Positions 26,041 through 35,060 of a DNA stretch of 64,000 nt are shown piece by piece. The position numbers and the translations under genes are program-made. Each line of letters begins with the position of its first letter. Within the stretch, counting starts at the first letter, position 1. Source of the DNA: Streptomyces sp. TRM68416 (lineage in GTDB: Bacteria; Actinomycetota; Actinomycetes; Streptomycetales; Streptomycetaceae); NCBI RefSeq assembly GCF_014596915.1, contig NZ_JACVWU010000003.1, positions 186,001 to 250,000 of the forward strand. Reading direction: 5' to 3'. The notes under the pieces were generated by a model. The model did no database searches and was not told the origin of the DNA. It saw nothing but the letters and a program-made list of their open reading frames with translations.

Positions 26041-26445
26041 CCCGGAGGTCCAAGCGGTGAACGTCACATCCGCGGAGGTGTCGTCGAACCGCGCGGAGTG
26101 CACACCGGCAGGGGGCACGGGGCGCTGCCCCGGCCCCTTCCCGCTGATCGTCATGGCTCATGACGATCAGGGGCGGAGGCGTCGGCCGACACAGTCGGGA
26201 GTCGTCCCACGGCCGGCAGCGACACGTCGGCCGACACACACGTGCCCGTCTCGGCCGCCACCGAAAGGCCCCGGCCGGTCCGAGCGCCCGCGCCGCCTCG
26301 TCGGACGCGGTCGTTCGGATCTCCGTGTGCCGAGGGCCGCCGCGCCGCCGACCGCGCGATCCACCGGTGACCGAGCGCGGCGAGATACCGCACCGCGCCC
26401 GTCACCGGGGGAAGACCGTCAAGCCCGTCGCCGCCCCTGTGGCGA
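26041..26445. other. Gene-free stretch upstream of the thiolase operon
   Basis: About 400 bp between RNase D and the thiolase promoter region with no ORF showing coding bias. It contains a perfect inverted repeat with 12-bp arms CTGATCGTCATG around GCT (26144-26170) and a 14-bp direct repeat CGTCGGCCGACACA at 26180-26193 and 26225-26238. Frames open across it are short, lack ribosome-binding sites and differ in composition from real neighbours. Confidence 0.5.
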
Positions 26446-27750
26446 TCAGGCGGACAGCGCGGCCACGAGAATCGGTGTGACCTGCTCGACCTGCCAGGGC
26501 CGCGCCCCGAACCCGGCGAGCGCGGCCCCCACGGACTCCGCGTCCACGACCGCGGGCGGCTCCCAGCAGACCCGCCGGACCGTGTCCGGCGTGATCAGGT
26601 TCTCCTGCGGCATGTTCAGCCGCTCCGCCAGCGCCGAGACCCCGGCCCGGGCCGCCGACAGGCGTGCCGCGGCCGCGGGGTCCTTGTCGGCCCAGGCGCG
26701 CGGGGGCGGAGGCCCGGTGACCGGCTGGCCCGGCTGCGGCAGTTGCGACTCGGGCAGCGCCTTCGCGCGGTCCACCGCGGCCTGCCACTGCTCCAGTTGC
26801 CGCCGCCCCATCCGGTGCCCGTAGCCGTTCAGCGCGGCCAGGGCGTGCACATTGGCCGGAAGGGAGAGCGACGCCTCCACGATGGCCGCGTCGGAGAGCA
26901 CCTTGCCCGGCGACACGTCCCGCCGCTGGGCGATCCGGTCCCGCGTCTGCCACAGCTCGCGCACGACGGCCAACTGCCGGCGCCGGCGCACCTTGTGCAT
27001 CCCGGAGGTCCGCCGCCAGGGGTCCTTGCGGGGCTCGGGCGGCGGGGCGGAGGCGATCGCGTGGAACTCCTGCCGGGCCCACTCCAGCTTGCCCTGCCGG
27101 TCCAGCTCCTTCTCCAGCGCGTCGCGCAGGTCGACGAGGAGCTCGACGTCCAGGGCCGCGTAGCGCAGCCACGGCTCGGGCAGCGGACGGGTGGACCAGT
27201 CGACGGCCGAGTGCCCCTTCTCCAGGACGAAGCCGAGGACGCTCTCGACCATGGCGCCGAGACCCACCCGGGGGAACCCGGCGAGCCGACCGGCCAGCTC
27301 GGTGTCGAACAGCTGGGTGGGCACCATGCCTATCTCCCGGAGACAGGGCAGGTCCTGGGTGGCGGCGTGCAGCACCCACTCGGCGTCGGAGAGTGCCTCG
27401 CCGAGGCCGGAGAGGTCGGAGCAGGCCACGGGGTCGATCAGTGCGCTGCCGGCGCCCTGGCGGCGCAGTTGTACGAGATAGGCGCGCTGTCCGTAGCGGT
27501 AGCCGGACGCGCGCTCGGCGTCGACGGCGACGGGGCCGGACCCGGCGGCGAACGCGGCGATCGTCCGGGCGAGGGAGTCCTCGTCGGCGATTACGGGCGG
27601 AATGCCCTCGCGCGGTTCGAGCAAAGGGGTCGGCTCAGGGGCCGGGTCAGAGTTCGGCGCCCCCGTAACAGAAGATCCGCCGTCGTCCGGAGGGGCGCCT
27701 CCGGTGGTTCGCAGTGAACTGTCTGCTGCGGTCTCTTGGGCGTCGGTCAC
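26446..27750 (-). CDS. rnd: Ribonuclease D-like 3'-5' exonuclease
   Basis: 434 aa from GTG 27750. DEDD exonuclease motifs are visible: VAVDAERASGY (Exo I), HAATQDLPCL (Exo II) and YAALDVELLVDL (Exo III, Y-x3-D type), covering residues about 50-250. A following HRDC-like helical region lies around residues 270-360 (RELWQTRDRIAQRRDVSPGK). An unstructured N-terminus of about 45 residues is Pro/Ser/Gly-rich. It should trim 3' ends of tRNA or other stable RNA. GATACCCT about 9 nt before GTG suggests a leaderless or near-leaderless transcript. Confidence 0.9.
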   Translation of the reverse strand: MTDAQETAADSSLRTTGGAPPDDGGSSVTGAPNSDPAPEPTPLLEPREGIPPVIADEDSLARTIAAFAAGSGPVAVDAERASGYRYGQRAYLVQLRRQGAGSALIDPVACSDLSGLGEALSDAEWVLHAATQDLPCLREIGMVPTQLFDTELAGRLAGFPRVGLGAMVESVLGFVLEKGHSAVDWSTRPLPEPWLRYAALDVELLVDLRDALEKELDRQGKLEWARQEFHAIASAPPPEPRKDPWRRTSGMHKVRRRRQLAVVRELWQTRDRIAQRRDVSPGKVLSDAAIVEASLSLPANVHALAALNGYGHRMGRRQLEQWQAAVDRAKALPESQLPQPGQPVTGPPPPRAWADKDPAAAARLSAARAGVSALAERLNMPQENLITPDTVRRVCWEPPAVVDAESVGAALAGFGARPWQVEQVTPILVAALSA

Positions 27751-27779
27751 CTGTCAAGGGTATCTGTGTGTGGACGGGG

Positions 27780-27807
27780 CCCGCCGACGGAACGTTCCGT
27801 CGGCGGG
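27780..27807. terminator. Perfect 28-bp palindrome between the regulator gene and rnd
   Basis: Arms of 14 bp (CCCGCCGACGGAAC and complement) meet without a spacer, so RNA would form a hairpin with a small loop. It lies 142 nt past the response-regulator stop and 30 nt upstream of the rnd start. Either it terminates the regulator transcript or it is a protein-binding site at the rnd promoter. A second small inverted repeat, TTCACG-TC-CGTGAA, is at 27897-27910. No gene lies in 27751-27948. Confidence 0.55.
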
Positions 27808-27948
27808 CGCCCGGGGGTCGTAAACCAGTCAGCTCGGTGCATCGTCCGGCTCACGACGGGCGGGGCACGGACGCGAGGGATCCGGCGGCCGATCCGTTCA
27901 CGTCCGTGAATGGGCGGGGTCGGGGAGCGGGGAGGGTCGGGGGAGGGG

Positions 27949-28608
27949 TCAGTGGATGATGCCGGTGCGCAGGGCGACCGCGACCATGCCGGCGCGGTCG
28001 CCCGTGCCGAGCTTGCGGGCGATGCGGGCGAGGTGGCTCTTGACGGTCAGCGCGGACAGGCCCATCGAGACGCCGATCGCCTTGTTCGACTGGCCCTCCG
28101 CCACCAGCCGCAGCACCTCGACCTCACGGCCGGACAGCTCGCGGTAGCCGCCCGGGTGGCTCGGGGCACCCGGGGGGCGGCGGTGCATCCGGGCGGCGGC
28201 GCCGAGGGGAGCGGCGCCCGGTCGGGTGGGGAGCCCGACGTTGGTGCGGGTGCCGGTGACGACGTAGCCCTTCACGCCCCCGGCGAGGGCGTTGCGGACG
28301 GCGCCGATGTCGTCGGCGGCGGACAGGGCGAGGCCGTTGGGCCAGCCCGCGGCACGGGTCTCCGACAGCAGGGTCAGGCCGGAGCCGTCGGGCAGGTGGA
28401 CGTCGGCGACGCAGATGTCGCGGGGGTTGCCGATGCGGGGACGGGCCTCCGCGACGGACGAGGCCTCGATGACGTCGCGGACACCGAGTGCCCAGAGGTG
28501 GCGGGTGACGGTGGAGCGGACGCGGGGATCGGCGACGACCACCATGGCGGTCGGCTTGTTCGGGCGGTAGGCGACCAGGCTTGCGGGCTGCTCAAGAAGA
28601 ACGGACAC
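27949..28608 (-). CDS. Orphan LuxR/NarL-type response regulator
   Basis: 219 aa from GTG 28608, with AGGAGG 5 nt upstream. The receiver domain (residues about 20-120) keeps the phosphoacceptor Asp in CVADVHLPDGSG and the Lys in GVKGYV, but the usual N-terminal acidic pair is reduced to a single Asp (VADPRV). A C-terminal LuxR helix-turn-helix follows (LSGREVEVLRLVAEGQSNKAIG, residues about 155-215). No histidine kinase gene is nearby, so it is an orphan or partners with a distant kinase. Its AT-richer upstream region holds inverted repeats. Confidence 0.88.
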   Translation of the reverse strand: MSVLLEQPASLVAYRPNKPTAMVVVADPRVRSTVTRHLWALGVRDVIEASSVAEARPRIGNPRDICVADVHLPDGSGLTLLSETRAAGWPNGLALSAADDIGAVRNALAGGVKGYVVTGTRTNVGLPTRPGAAPLGAAARMHRRPPGAPSHPGGYRELSGREVEVLRLVAEGQSNKAIGVSMGLSALTVKSHLARIARKLGTGDRAGMVAVALRTGIIH

Positions 28609-28743
28609 CGGGCCTCCTGGGGTGCGGGGACGGCTTTCAAGGTCACAGTCGTCTTCGGCACCAAACCCGGGGTCCTTTAGAGAAAGATCACGATTTAGTG
28701 AGTAACAATCAGGGCAATTCGGACGCATGGTCGATCGTTCGGT

Positions 28744-28761
28744 GAACGAATCGGTTCGTTC
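28744..28761. promoter_or_regulatory. Inverted repeat GAACGAA-N4-TTCGTTC upstream of the response regulator
   Basis: A 7-4-7 perfect inverted repeat 136 bp upstream of the regulator start. It lies within a noticeably AT-richer 28.63-28.78 kb stretch that also carries three GATCGTTC/GAACGA-type elements. It could be an autoregulatory or other operator site. Nothing coding is supported in 28609-28843. Confidence 0.45.
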
Positions 28762-28843
28762 GAGAGATCGTTCCTGACTGAAAGTGGCCGTGTCGACAAA
28801 GCGACGGCCGTGCGGGCGCCCCTGGAGACCGCCGCGGAGACGG

Positions 28844-29518
28844 TCATCGGGAGTGCGGCCCCCTGCGCTGCGGCAGCGTCACCACCGCCGCGTCACCCGG
28901 ACCGGCCGGCGGCAGCCCCGCGACCTGCGCGAGCAGATCGCTCCACGCCGCCAGGTGGGCCGCCGCGTCCGGCACCCCGCCCAGGCCCTCGCGCGGCGTC
29001 CAGGAGGCACGGATCTCGATCTGCGAGGCCGACGGCCGCTCGGACAGCCCGCCGAAGTAGTGGGAACTCGCGCGCGTGACGGTGCCGCTCGGCTCCCCGT
29101 ACGTCAGACCGCGCGCCTGCAGCGCCCCGGTCAGCCACGACCAGCACACCTCGGGCAGCAGCGGATCGGCGGCCATCTCCGCCTCCAGCTCCGCCCGCAC
29201 CAGCGTCACCAGCCGGAACGTGCCCCGCCAGGCGTCGTGCCCGGCCGGGTCGTGCAGCAGCACCAGCCGTCCGTCGGCCAGGTCCTGGTCGCCGTCGACG
29301 ACCGTGGCCTCCAACGCGTACGCGTGCGGGGCGAGCCGCTGCGGCGCCCGGGTCGGCTCCACCTCGATCTGCGGCCGCAGCCGACTGCCGCGCAGGGCTT
29401 CCACCGCGGTCAGGAAGGCCGGCGGCGCACTGTTCGTACGCCCGCTCCCCTCCCCGGTTCCCTTCGCGTCATCCATCCCGCCCGTGCCGTCCGACAGTCG
29501 TCCCTGAGCCGCAGCCAT
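28844..29518 (-). CDS. DUF3000-family protein
   Basis: 224 aa from ATG 29518. TAATCT lies 7 nt upstream, suggesting a leaderless transcript. It is a cytoplasmic protein with the actinobacterial DUF3000 pattern: [40 protein letters not shown] and [20 protein letters not shown]. Function is unknown. It is divergent from hemE with 163 bp between starts; this pairing recurs in Streptomyces as far as I recall. Confidence 0.85.
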   Translation of the reverse strand: MAAAQGRLSDGTGGMDDAKGTGEGSGRTNSAPPAFLTAVEALRGSRLRPQIEVEPTRAPQRLAPHAYALEATVVDGDQDLADGRLVLLHDPAGHDAWRGTFRLVTLVRAELEAEMAADPLLPEVCWSWLTGALQARGLTYGEPSGTVTRASSHYFGGLSERPSASQIEIRASWTPREGLGGVPDAAAHLAAWSDLLAQVAGLPPAGPGDAAVVTLPQRRGPHSR

Positions 29519-29681
29519 GCGGGGAAGATTAAGGGGAACGGCGCCGTCGCGCAGGGAGGGACACCAGGAGAACGTCCCCGAGCCCGCGGGCCGGTCGCGT
29601 GGTTCCCCGTGCCCCTGCGGGCCCCGCGGAACCGCGACGCCGTGCGTCGGGCACCACCGCCACCATGCGAGACTGACCACC

Positions 29682-30737
29682 GTGAGTGCCAACGACACGC
29701 AGCCGACAGCGACGTACGACTCCGCCTTCATGAAGGCGTGCAGGCGCGAGCCCGTGCCGCACACCCCCGTGTGGTTCATGCGACAGGCCGGCCGCTCCCT
29801 GCCGGAGTACCGCAAGGTGCGCGAGGGCATCCCGATGCTGGAGTCCTGCATGCGGCCCGAGCTGGTCACCGAGATCACGCTCCAGCCCGTCCGCCGGCAC
29901 CACGTGGACGCCGCGATCTACTTCAGCGACATCGTCGTCCCCCTCAAGGCCATCGGCATCGACCTCGACATCAAGCCCGGCGTCGGCCCGGTCGTCGAGC
30001 AGCCCGTCCGCACCCGCGCCGACCTCGCCCGACTGCGCGACCTGACCCCCGAGGACGTCTCCTACGTCACCGAGGCCATCGGCCTGCTCACCGGCGAGCT
30101 GGGGTCCACCCCGCTCATCGGATTCGCGGGCGCGCCTTTCACCCTCGCGAGTTACCTCGTCGAGGGCGGACCGTCGCGCACGTACGAGAACGCCAAGGCG
30201 ATGATGTACGGCGACCCCGAGCTGTGGGCCGACCTCCTCGACCGGCTCGCCGACATCACGGCCGCCTTCCTCAAGGTCCAGATCGAGGCGGGCGCCTCGG
30301 CGGTCCAGCTGTTCGACTCCTGGGTCGGCGCGCTGGCCCCCGCCGACTACCGGCGCTCCGTGATGCCCGCCTCCGCCAAGGTCTTCCGGGCCGTCGAGGG
30401 CTACGGCGTCCCGCGCATCCACTTCGGCGTCGGCACCGGCGAACTGCTCGGCCTGATGGGCGAGGCCGGCGCGGACGTCGTCGGCGTCGACTGGCGCGTC
30501 CCGCTGGACGAGGCCGCCCGCCGCGTCGGCCCCGGCAAGGCGCTCCAGGGCAACCTCGACCCGACGCTGCTGTTCTCCACCCGGGAGGCCGTCGAGACCA
30601 AGGCCCGCGAGGTCCTGGACGCGGCGGCGGGCCTGGAGGGCCACGTCTTCAACCTCGGGCACGGCGTGCTCCCGTCCACCGACCCGGACGCGCTGACCCA
30701 CCTCGTGGAGTACGTCCACACGCAGACGGCCCGGTAA
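29682..30737 (+). CDS. hemE: Uroporphyrinogen decarboxylase
   Basis: 351 aa from GTG 29682. It converts uroporphyrinogen III to coproporphyrinogen III by four decarboxylations. Signature residues: [16 protein letters not shown] (substrate Arg pair), YFSDIVVPL with the catalytic Asp, [17 protein letters not shown] and GNLDPTLLF. Full length. The start is chosen after a region rich in stops and without a Shine-Dalgarno motif, so a leaderless message is likely. The later haem genes hemY and hemQ lie 8 kb downstream. Confidence 0.94.
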   Translation: MSANDTQPTATYDSAFMKACRREPVPHTPVWFMRQAGRSLPEYRKVREGIPMLESCMRPELVTEITLQPVRRHHVDAAIYFSDIVVPLKAIGIDLDIKPGVGPVVEQPVRTRADLARLRDLTPEDVSYVTEAIGLLTGELGSTPLIGFAGAPFTLASYLVEGGPSRTYENAKAMMYGDPELWADLLDRLADITAAFLKVQIEAGASAVQLFDSWVGALAPADYRRSVMPASAKVFRAVEGYGVPRIHFGVGTGELLGLMGEAGADVVGVDWRVPLDEAARRVGPGKALQGNLDPTLLFSTREAVETKAREVLDAAAGLEGHVFNLGHGVLPSTDPDALTHLVEYVHTQTAR

Positions 30738-30740
30738 CCG

Positions 30741-30782
30741 CCTCGGGCGGCAGCGCCGTACACCCGGCACTGCCGCCCGAGG
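30741..30782. terminator. Bidirectional terminator between hemE and tctA
   Basis: Stem of 13 bp (CCTCGGGCGGCAG and complement) with a 16-nt loop, located in the 64-bp gap between convergent hemE and tctA. Confidence 0.8.
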
Positions 30783-30801
30783 GACGGTTCCCGTCAACCC
30801 G

Positions 30802-32331
30802 TCATGCGTCGACCCGCTCCTCCGGCGCCGCGGCGACCTGCCGCTGCCTGCGCCGCTGCCGCCAGACACCGAGCAGCGGCGTCGTCATCGACAGCACCGC
30901 AACCGCGAGCAGACCGGCGGAGATCGGCTTGGTGACGAAGGTGCTGAAGGAGCCGTCCGAGATCAGCAGCGCCTGCCGCATGGACTTCTCCATCAGGCCG
31001 CCCAGGATGAGCCCCAGGATCAGCGGCGCCGCGGGGAAGTCGTTGGCCCGCATCAGGAAGCCCAGCACACCGAAGGCGACCAGCAGCCACAGGTCGAACG
31101 TGCTGAACGACTGCCCGTAGACACCGACCACGCAGAAGACCACGACCAGCGGCAGCAGCAGCATCTGCGGGGTCTTGAGGATCTTCGCGAACAGCGGGAT
31201 CAGCGGCAGGTTGAGGATCAGCAGCACGACGTTGCCGATGTACATGCTGGCGATGACACCCCAGAACATGTCCGGGTTCTCGTCCATCAGCAGCGGACCC
31301 GGCTGCACCCCGAGCACCAGCAGCGCGCCCAGCAGCACCGCCGTCGTACCCGAACCGGGCACGCCCAGCGTCATCAGCGGCACGAAAGACCCGGTGCAGG
31401 CCGCGTTGTTGGCGGACTCCGGGGCGGCCACACCCTTGATGCTGCCCTTGCCGAACGCCTTGCCGCCGTCCTTGGCCAGCCGCTTCTCGAAGGCGTACGA
31501 GAGGAAGGAGGCGATGGTCGCCCCGGCGCCCGGCAGCACGCCGATGAAGAAGCCGAGGACCGAGCCGCGCCCGACGGGGCCGCTGATCTCCTTCGCCTCG
31601 CTCCGGGTCAGCCTGAGCGAGGTGATGGTGCTCGCCCGGCCGGTGTCCTTGCCGCGGTTCATCAGCATCACGAAGACCTCGGCGAGCGCGAACACGCCCA
31701 GGGCCACGATCAGGAACTCGATGCCCTGGAACAGTTCGATCCGCCCGAAGGTGAACCGCTGCGTCGAGGTCTGGGAGTCGATGCCGACCAGGGCGATCAT
31801 CACACCGACGGTGCCGGAGATCAGCCCCTTGACGAGGTTGTTGCCGGAGAGGGAGACCACCGCGGTCAGACCGAGCAGCATCAGCGAGAAGTACTCGGCC
31901 GGGCCGAAGCTGGTCGCGAGCGCCGACAGCGAGGGCGCGACGACCATCAGACCGATCACGCCGATCGTGCCGCCGGCGAAGGAGGCGTACGCGGCGACCG
32001 CCAGCGCCTTGCCCGCCTTGCCCTGCTTGGCCAGCGGATAGCCGTCGAAGGACGTGGCCACCGTGCCGGCCACACCGGGGGCGTTGAGCAGGATCGACGA
32101 CGTCGAGCCGCCGAAGATCGCGCCGTAGTAGACCCCGGAGAGCAGGATGATCGCCGAGACGGGGTCCATGGTGAAGGCGACCGGGATCATCAGCGAGATC
32201 GCGCTGATCGGGCCGAGCCCCGGCAGCATGCCGATGACCGTGCCCATGAGTACGCCGAGGAAGACGTAGAGCAGATTGGCCGGGGTGAGGGCCACCCCGA
32301 AGCCGTCGAAGAGTCCGTTGAGAGCGTCCAT
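30802..32331 (-). CDS. tctA: Tripartite tricarboxylate transporter, large membrane subunit
   Basis: 509 aa, about 11-12 hydrophobic helices, TctA family. Typical segments: GMLPGLGPISAISLMIP near the N-terminus, GAIFGGSTSSILLNAPG and GVLPGAGATIASFLSYAFEKR. It should form the translocation pathway for citrate or another tri/dicarboxylate, driven by an ion gradient, with TctB and the extracellular binding protein TctC. Last gene of the operon tctC-tctB-tctA on the minus strand. Confidence 0.9.
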   Translation of the reverse strand: MDALNGLFDGFGVALTPANLLYVFLGVLMGTVIGMLPGLGPISAISLMIPVAFTMDPVSAIILLSGVYYGAIFGGSTSSILLNAPGVAGTVATSFDGYPLAKQGKAGKALAVAAYASFAGGTIGVIGLMVVAPSLSALATSFGPAEYFSLMLLGLTAVVSLSGNNLVKGLISGTVGVMIALVGIDSQTSTQRFTFGRIELFQGIEFLIVALGVFALAEVFVMLMNRGKDTGRASTITSLRLTRSEAKEISGPVGRGSVLGFFIGVLPGAGATIASFLSYAFEKRLAKDGGKAFGKGSIKGVAAPESANNAACTGSFVPLMTLGVPGSGTTAVLLGALLVLGVQPGPLLMDENPDMFWGVIASMYIGNVVLLILNLPLIPLFAKILKTPQMLLLPLVVVFCVVGVYGQSFSTFDLWLLVAFGVLGFLMRANDFPAAPLILGLILGGLMEKSMRQALLISDGSFSTFVTKPISAGLLAVAVLSMTTPLLGVWRQRRRQRQVAAAPEERVDA

Positions 32332-32355
32332 GACGTAGGTCCGTCCGTGTCCGGG

Positions 32356-32955
32356 TCAGAAGGGCAGCGGCCCGGTCGGCAGGGCCACTTCGAGCCCCTC
32401 GGACATGGCGAGGTACAGCGTCAGGGACACCCCCACGCCCACCGTCGCGCTCACCCAGTGCTTGGCGAAACCGAGGTACCAGGCGGTGCCGACCACGAAG
32501 AGGCTGGTCGAGAGCACGAACCCGAGCGGCACGAACAGCGCCACGTAGAGGCAGATCGCGAGCAGCAGCACGGCCGGCTCCAGCCGGGGATCGGAGAGGC
32601 GGCCGAAGCGGGGGCGGGGCGCCTCACCCTGCCCCGACGCCTGCGCGCCCTTGTCCTGCGTGCCCTTGTCCTGCGCGTCCTTGACCTGTGCGTCCTTGTC
32701 CTGCGCGCCCGGCTCCCGCGCGCCCGGCTCGTCGGCCGTCTCCTCGACCGACTCCTTGGGCCCGGACTTCTGGAAGAACAGGGCCACCGACAGGGCGATC
32801 AGGAACAGCCCGAGACCGCGGGGGAGCGTGCTGGGCTGCACCGGCGTCTGAACCGCCGTGAACTCGGGGATGCCGAACGCCCCGATCGTGTACGCGACCG
32901 CCGCCAGGCCGATGACGACCGCCAGGGTGCGCTGCGAGAAACGGAAGTGATGCAT
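32356..32955 (-). CDS. tctB: Tripartite tricarboxylate transporter, small membrane subunit
   Basis: 199 aa, four hydrophobic helices with a long loop between helices 2 and 3. That loop (residues about 65-110) is unusual: it is built of short charged repeats of the type K-D-A-Q / D-K-G-T-Q, encoded by 15-18-bp imperfect DNA repeats at 32640-32710. The N-terminus begins MHHFRFSQRT. TctB normally has about 150-160 residues, so the loop accounts for the excess. Start by best fit to family; the ribosome-binding site is weak. Confidence 0.85.
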   Translation of the reverse strand: MHHFRFSQRTLAVVIGLAAVAYTIGAFGIPEFTAVQTPVQPSTLPRGLGLFLIALSVALFFQKSGPKESVEETADEPGAREPGAQDKDAQVKDAQDKGTQDKGAQASGQGEAPRPRFGRLSDPRLEPAVLLLAICLYVALFVPLGFVLSTSLFVVGTAWYLGFAKHWVSATVGVGVSLTLYLAMSEGLEVALPTGPLPF

Positions 32956-32975
32956 CGTGCCGCCGTCCCCGCCGC

Positions 32976-33989
32976 CTACTTCTTCAGACCGACGTCGGTG
33001 AGAATCGCGCTGAACGACTCGTTCTGCTCGTCGAGGAAGGCCCCGAACTCCGCGCTGCCGAGGTAGGCGTTGGTCCAGCCGAGCTTCTCGCTCTCCTTCT
33101 TCCAGGCGTCGTTGTCGATCATCTTCTTGTACGCCTCCTCGTAGTAGGCGATCTGGCTCTCGCTCAGGCCCTTGGGGCCCATCACCCCGCGCCAGATGTC
33201 GAAGACGTACTCCACGCCCTGCTCGGTGAGGGTGGGCGCGTCCGGCAGGATCGCCGAGCGCTCCCCGGTGGACACGGCGAGCACCCTGAGATCGCCGGAC
33301 TTCACCAGGCCGGTCACCTCGGAGGCGCCGGCCACCGCGGCGTCCGCGTGACCGCCGAGCAGCGCGGTGAGGGCCTCGCCGCCGCCGTCGAAGGGCACGT
33401 ACTTCACCTGCGAGGCGTCCGCGCCCGCCGCCTGGACGGCGCCCGCGAGACCGACGTGGTCGAGACTGCCGGGGCCGGAGCCGCCGGCGATGCTGACGCT
33501 CTTCGGGGCGGACTTGAGCTTCGACGCCAGGTCGCCGAAGGTCTTGAAGGGCGAATTCGCCTTCACCACATAGGCCATGGGCTCGGTGTTGAGCCGGGCG
33601 ATGGGCGTGAAGTCCTTGTACGTCTGGGGCGACTCGCCGGCCAGCGGCACCAGCAGCACCGGCGGGCTGGTCACGAACAGCTTGTGCGGGTCGCCCTGGT
33701 GCTGGGCGATGTACGACCAGCCGATCGCGCCGCCGCCGCCCGGCTTGTTGATCACCCGCATCGGCCGGTCGACCAGATTCGCCTCGTCCAGCACCCGGGC
33801 GCTGGTGCGGGCCAGGGTGTCCCAGCCGCCGCCGGTGCCCGCGGGGGCGACGTACTCGATGGGCCTGGTCGGCTTCCAGGGGCCGCTGCCCGCGCCGGTG
33901 GTCGCCTGCTCGCCGCAGGCCGCGAGCAGAAGTGTGGCCGAACCGGCGGCCACGGCCGCCATGACTGCTCGGGGGGTTGAGCGGAACAC
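32976..33989 (-). CDS. tctC: Tripartite tricarboxylate transporter, binding lipoprotein
   Basis: 337 aa from GTG 33989 with GGAGG 5 nt upstream; a longer frame to 34046 lacks a site. The lipoprotein signal ends in LLLAAC. The mature part is a Bug/TctC receptor: PIEYVAPAGTGGGWDTLAR, NKPGGGGAIGWSYIAQ and the C-terminal WRGVMGPKGLSESQIAYY. It captures a tricarboxylate outside the cell for TctAB. First gene of the operon; it diverges from a response-regulator gene across a 279-bp region. Confidence 0.9.
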   Translation of the reverse strand: MFRSTPRAVMAAVAAGSATLLLAACGEQATTGAGSGPWKPTRPIEYVAPAGTGGGWDTLARTSARVLDEANLVDRPMRVINKPGGGGAIGWSYIAQHQGDPHKLFVTSPPVLLVPLAGESPQTYKDFTPIARLNTEPMAYVVKANSPFKTFGDLASKLKSAPKSVSIAGGSGPGSLDHVGLAGAVQAAGADASQVKYVPFDGGGEALTALLGGHADAAVAGASEVTGLVKSGDLRVLAVSTGERSAILPDAPTLTEQGVEYVFDIWRGVMGPKGLSESQIAYYEEAYKKMIDNDAWKKESEKLGWTNAYLGSAEFGAFLDEQNESFSAILTDVGLKK

Positions 33990-34268
33990 GCTTCCTCCAG
34001 CTGTGCTCTCGGGTGTTTCCACGGTGTTGCGGTGTCGGGGCGTCATGGAAACAGCGCGAAATGCGGCCGAGAAGGGAATCGAGCGTTGTGCAGCTATTGG
34101 CCCTAACGAACGTTTTGAAGCTAGTGGTCACAGGGGTTCTGTAATTTCTGTTCACGCCCCGCCCGCCTGAAGCGCCCGGCATCGATGCGATATCACCTGT
34201 GTCCCACCTGGTGACTGCCTGGGCCCTCTGCTGTACAAACAACGAGGTCCGGGCAGAAGGGAGCCGTC
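33990..34268. promoter_or_regulatory. Divergent regulatory region tctC / response regulator
   Basis: 279 bp without a gene and relatively AT-rich in its middle part (34070-34150). It contains a spaced inverted repeat GTTTCCA/TGGAAAC (about 34014-34052) and AACGAACGTT near 34108. It is the expected place for control of tctCBA by the adjacent regulator. Confidence 0.5.
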
Positions 34269-35054
34269 ATGATTCGTGTGCTGGTCGTCGACGATGACTT
34301 CATGATCGCCCGCATCCATCGCAGACTCGTGGAGCGGGTGCCCGGCTTCACCGTCGTCGGCGAGGCGCGCAACGGCGCGGACGCCCTGCGGGCAGCGCGG
34401 GACCTGGCACCGGATCTGATGCTGCTCGACAACTACCTGCCCGACATCGGCGGCCTCGACGTGCTGCGCGAGCTGCGCGCGGGCGAGGCACCCGGCAGCG
34501 AGACCGACGTGATGATGGTGACGGCCGCGCAGGACGCCGCCACCGTGCGCGGCGCGCTCCGCGGCGGCGCCGTCCACTACATCATCAAGCCGTTCGACAG
34601 CTCCGTACTGGAGGAACGGCTCCAGCAGTACGCCCGGCAGCGCCGCGAACTCGCCTCCCTCGCCGTCCCCGAGCAGGACGACGTCGACCGGGTCTTCGGT
34701 ACGGCCTCACCCGGGCCCGGCGCCCCGGCCGGGGACGCCCTCCTGCCCGCCGTCCCCGCTCCTGCCCCTGCCCCTGCTCCTGCTCCGGCCGCCGCCCGGC
34801 TGCCCAAGGGGGTCACCGAGCAGACCGCCGAGCTGGTGCGCTGCCACCTCTCCGCGTACGACGCGGGCCTGTCCGCCTCGGAGTGCGCCGAGGCGACCGG
34901 TCTGTCCCGGGTCAGCGCCCGCCGTTATCTGGAGTTCTTCGTCGCCACCGGCCAGGCCCGGGTCTCCCTGCGGTACGGCACGACCGGCCGCCCCGAGCGC
35001 CGCTACCACTGGCTGGCCGCCGCACCGGCCCCGGTGCGGATCGAGCACGGCTGA
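34269..35054 (+). CDS. CitB/DcuR-type response regulator, probable tct regulator
   Basis: 261 aa from ATG 34269 with AAGGGAG upstream. The receiver domain (VLVVDDDFMIARIH with acidic pair, LLDNYLP with phospho-Asp, and the Lys in YIIKPFDSS) is followed by a Pro-Ala linker of APAPAPAPAPA type (about residues 160-172) and a C-terminal winged helix (SASECAEATGLSRVSARRYLEFF), the architecture of CitB/DpiA regulators of citrate genes. It is divergent from tctCBA. The usual CitA-like sensor kinase is missing on both sides. Confidence 0.88.
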   Translation: MIRVLVVDDDFMIARIHRRLVERVPGFTVVGEARNGADALRAARDLAPDLMLLDNYLPDIGGLDVLRELRAGEAPGSETDVMMVTAAQDAATVRGALRGGAVHYIIKPFDSSVLEERLQQYARQRRELASLAVPEQDDVDRVFGTASPGPGAPAGDALLPAVPAPAPAPAPAPAAARLPKGVTEQTAELVRCHLSAYDAGLSASECAEATGLSRVSARRYLEFFVATGQARVSLRYGTTGRPERRYHWLAAAPAPVRIEHG

Positions 35055-35060
35055 GCCGGT

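Noticed and set aside
26057..26824. A 255-codon plus-strand frame crossing the gene-free region into rnd
   Set aside because: Half of it is antisense to rnd and the remainder has no coding bias or start signal.
29580..29640. TTCCCCGTGCCCCTGCGGGCCCC upstream of hemE as another dispersed repeat copy
   Set aside because: Only partly similar to the 22-mer at 20957 and 36296; too diverged to call a copy with confidence.
34750..34790. CCTGCCCCTGCTCCTG microsatellite
   Set aside because: It lies inside the response-regulator gene and simply encodes the Pro-Ala linker between receiver and DNA-binding domains.
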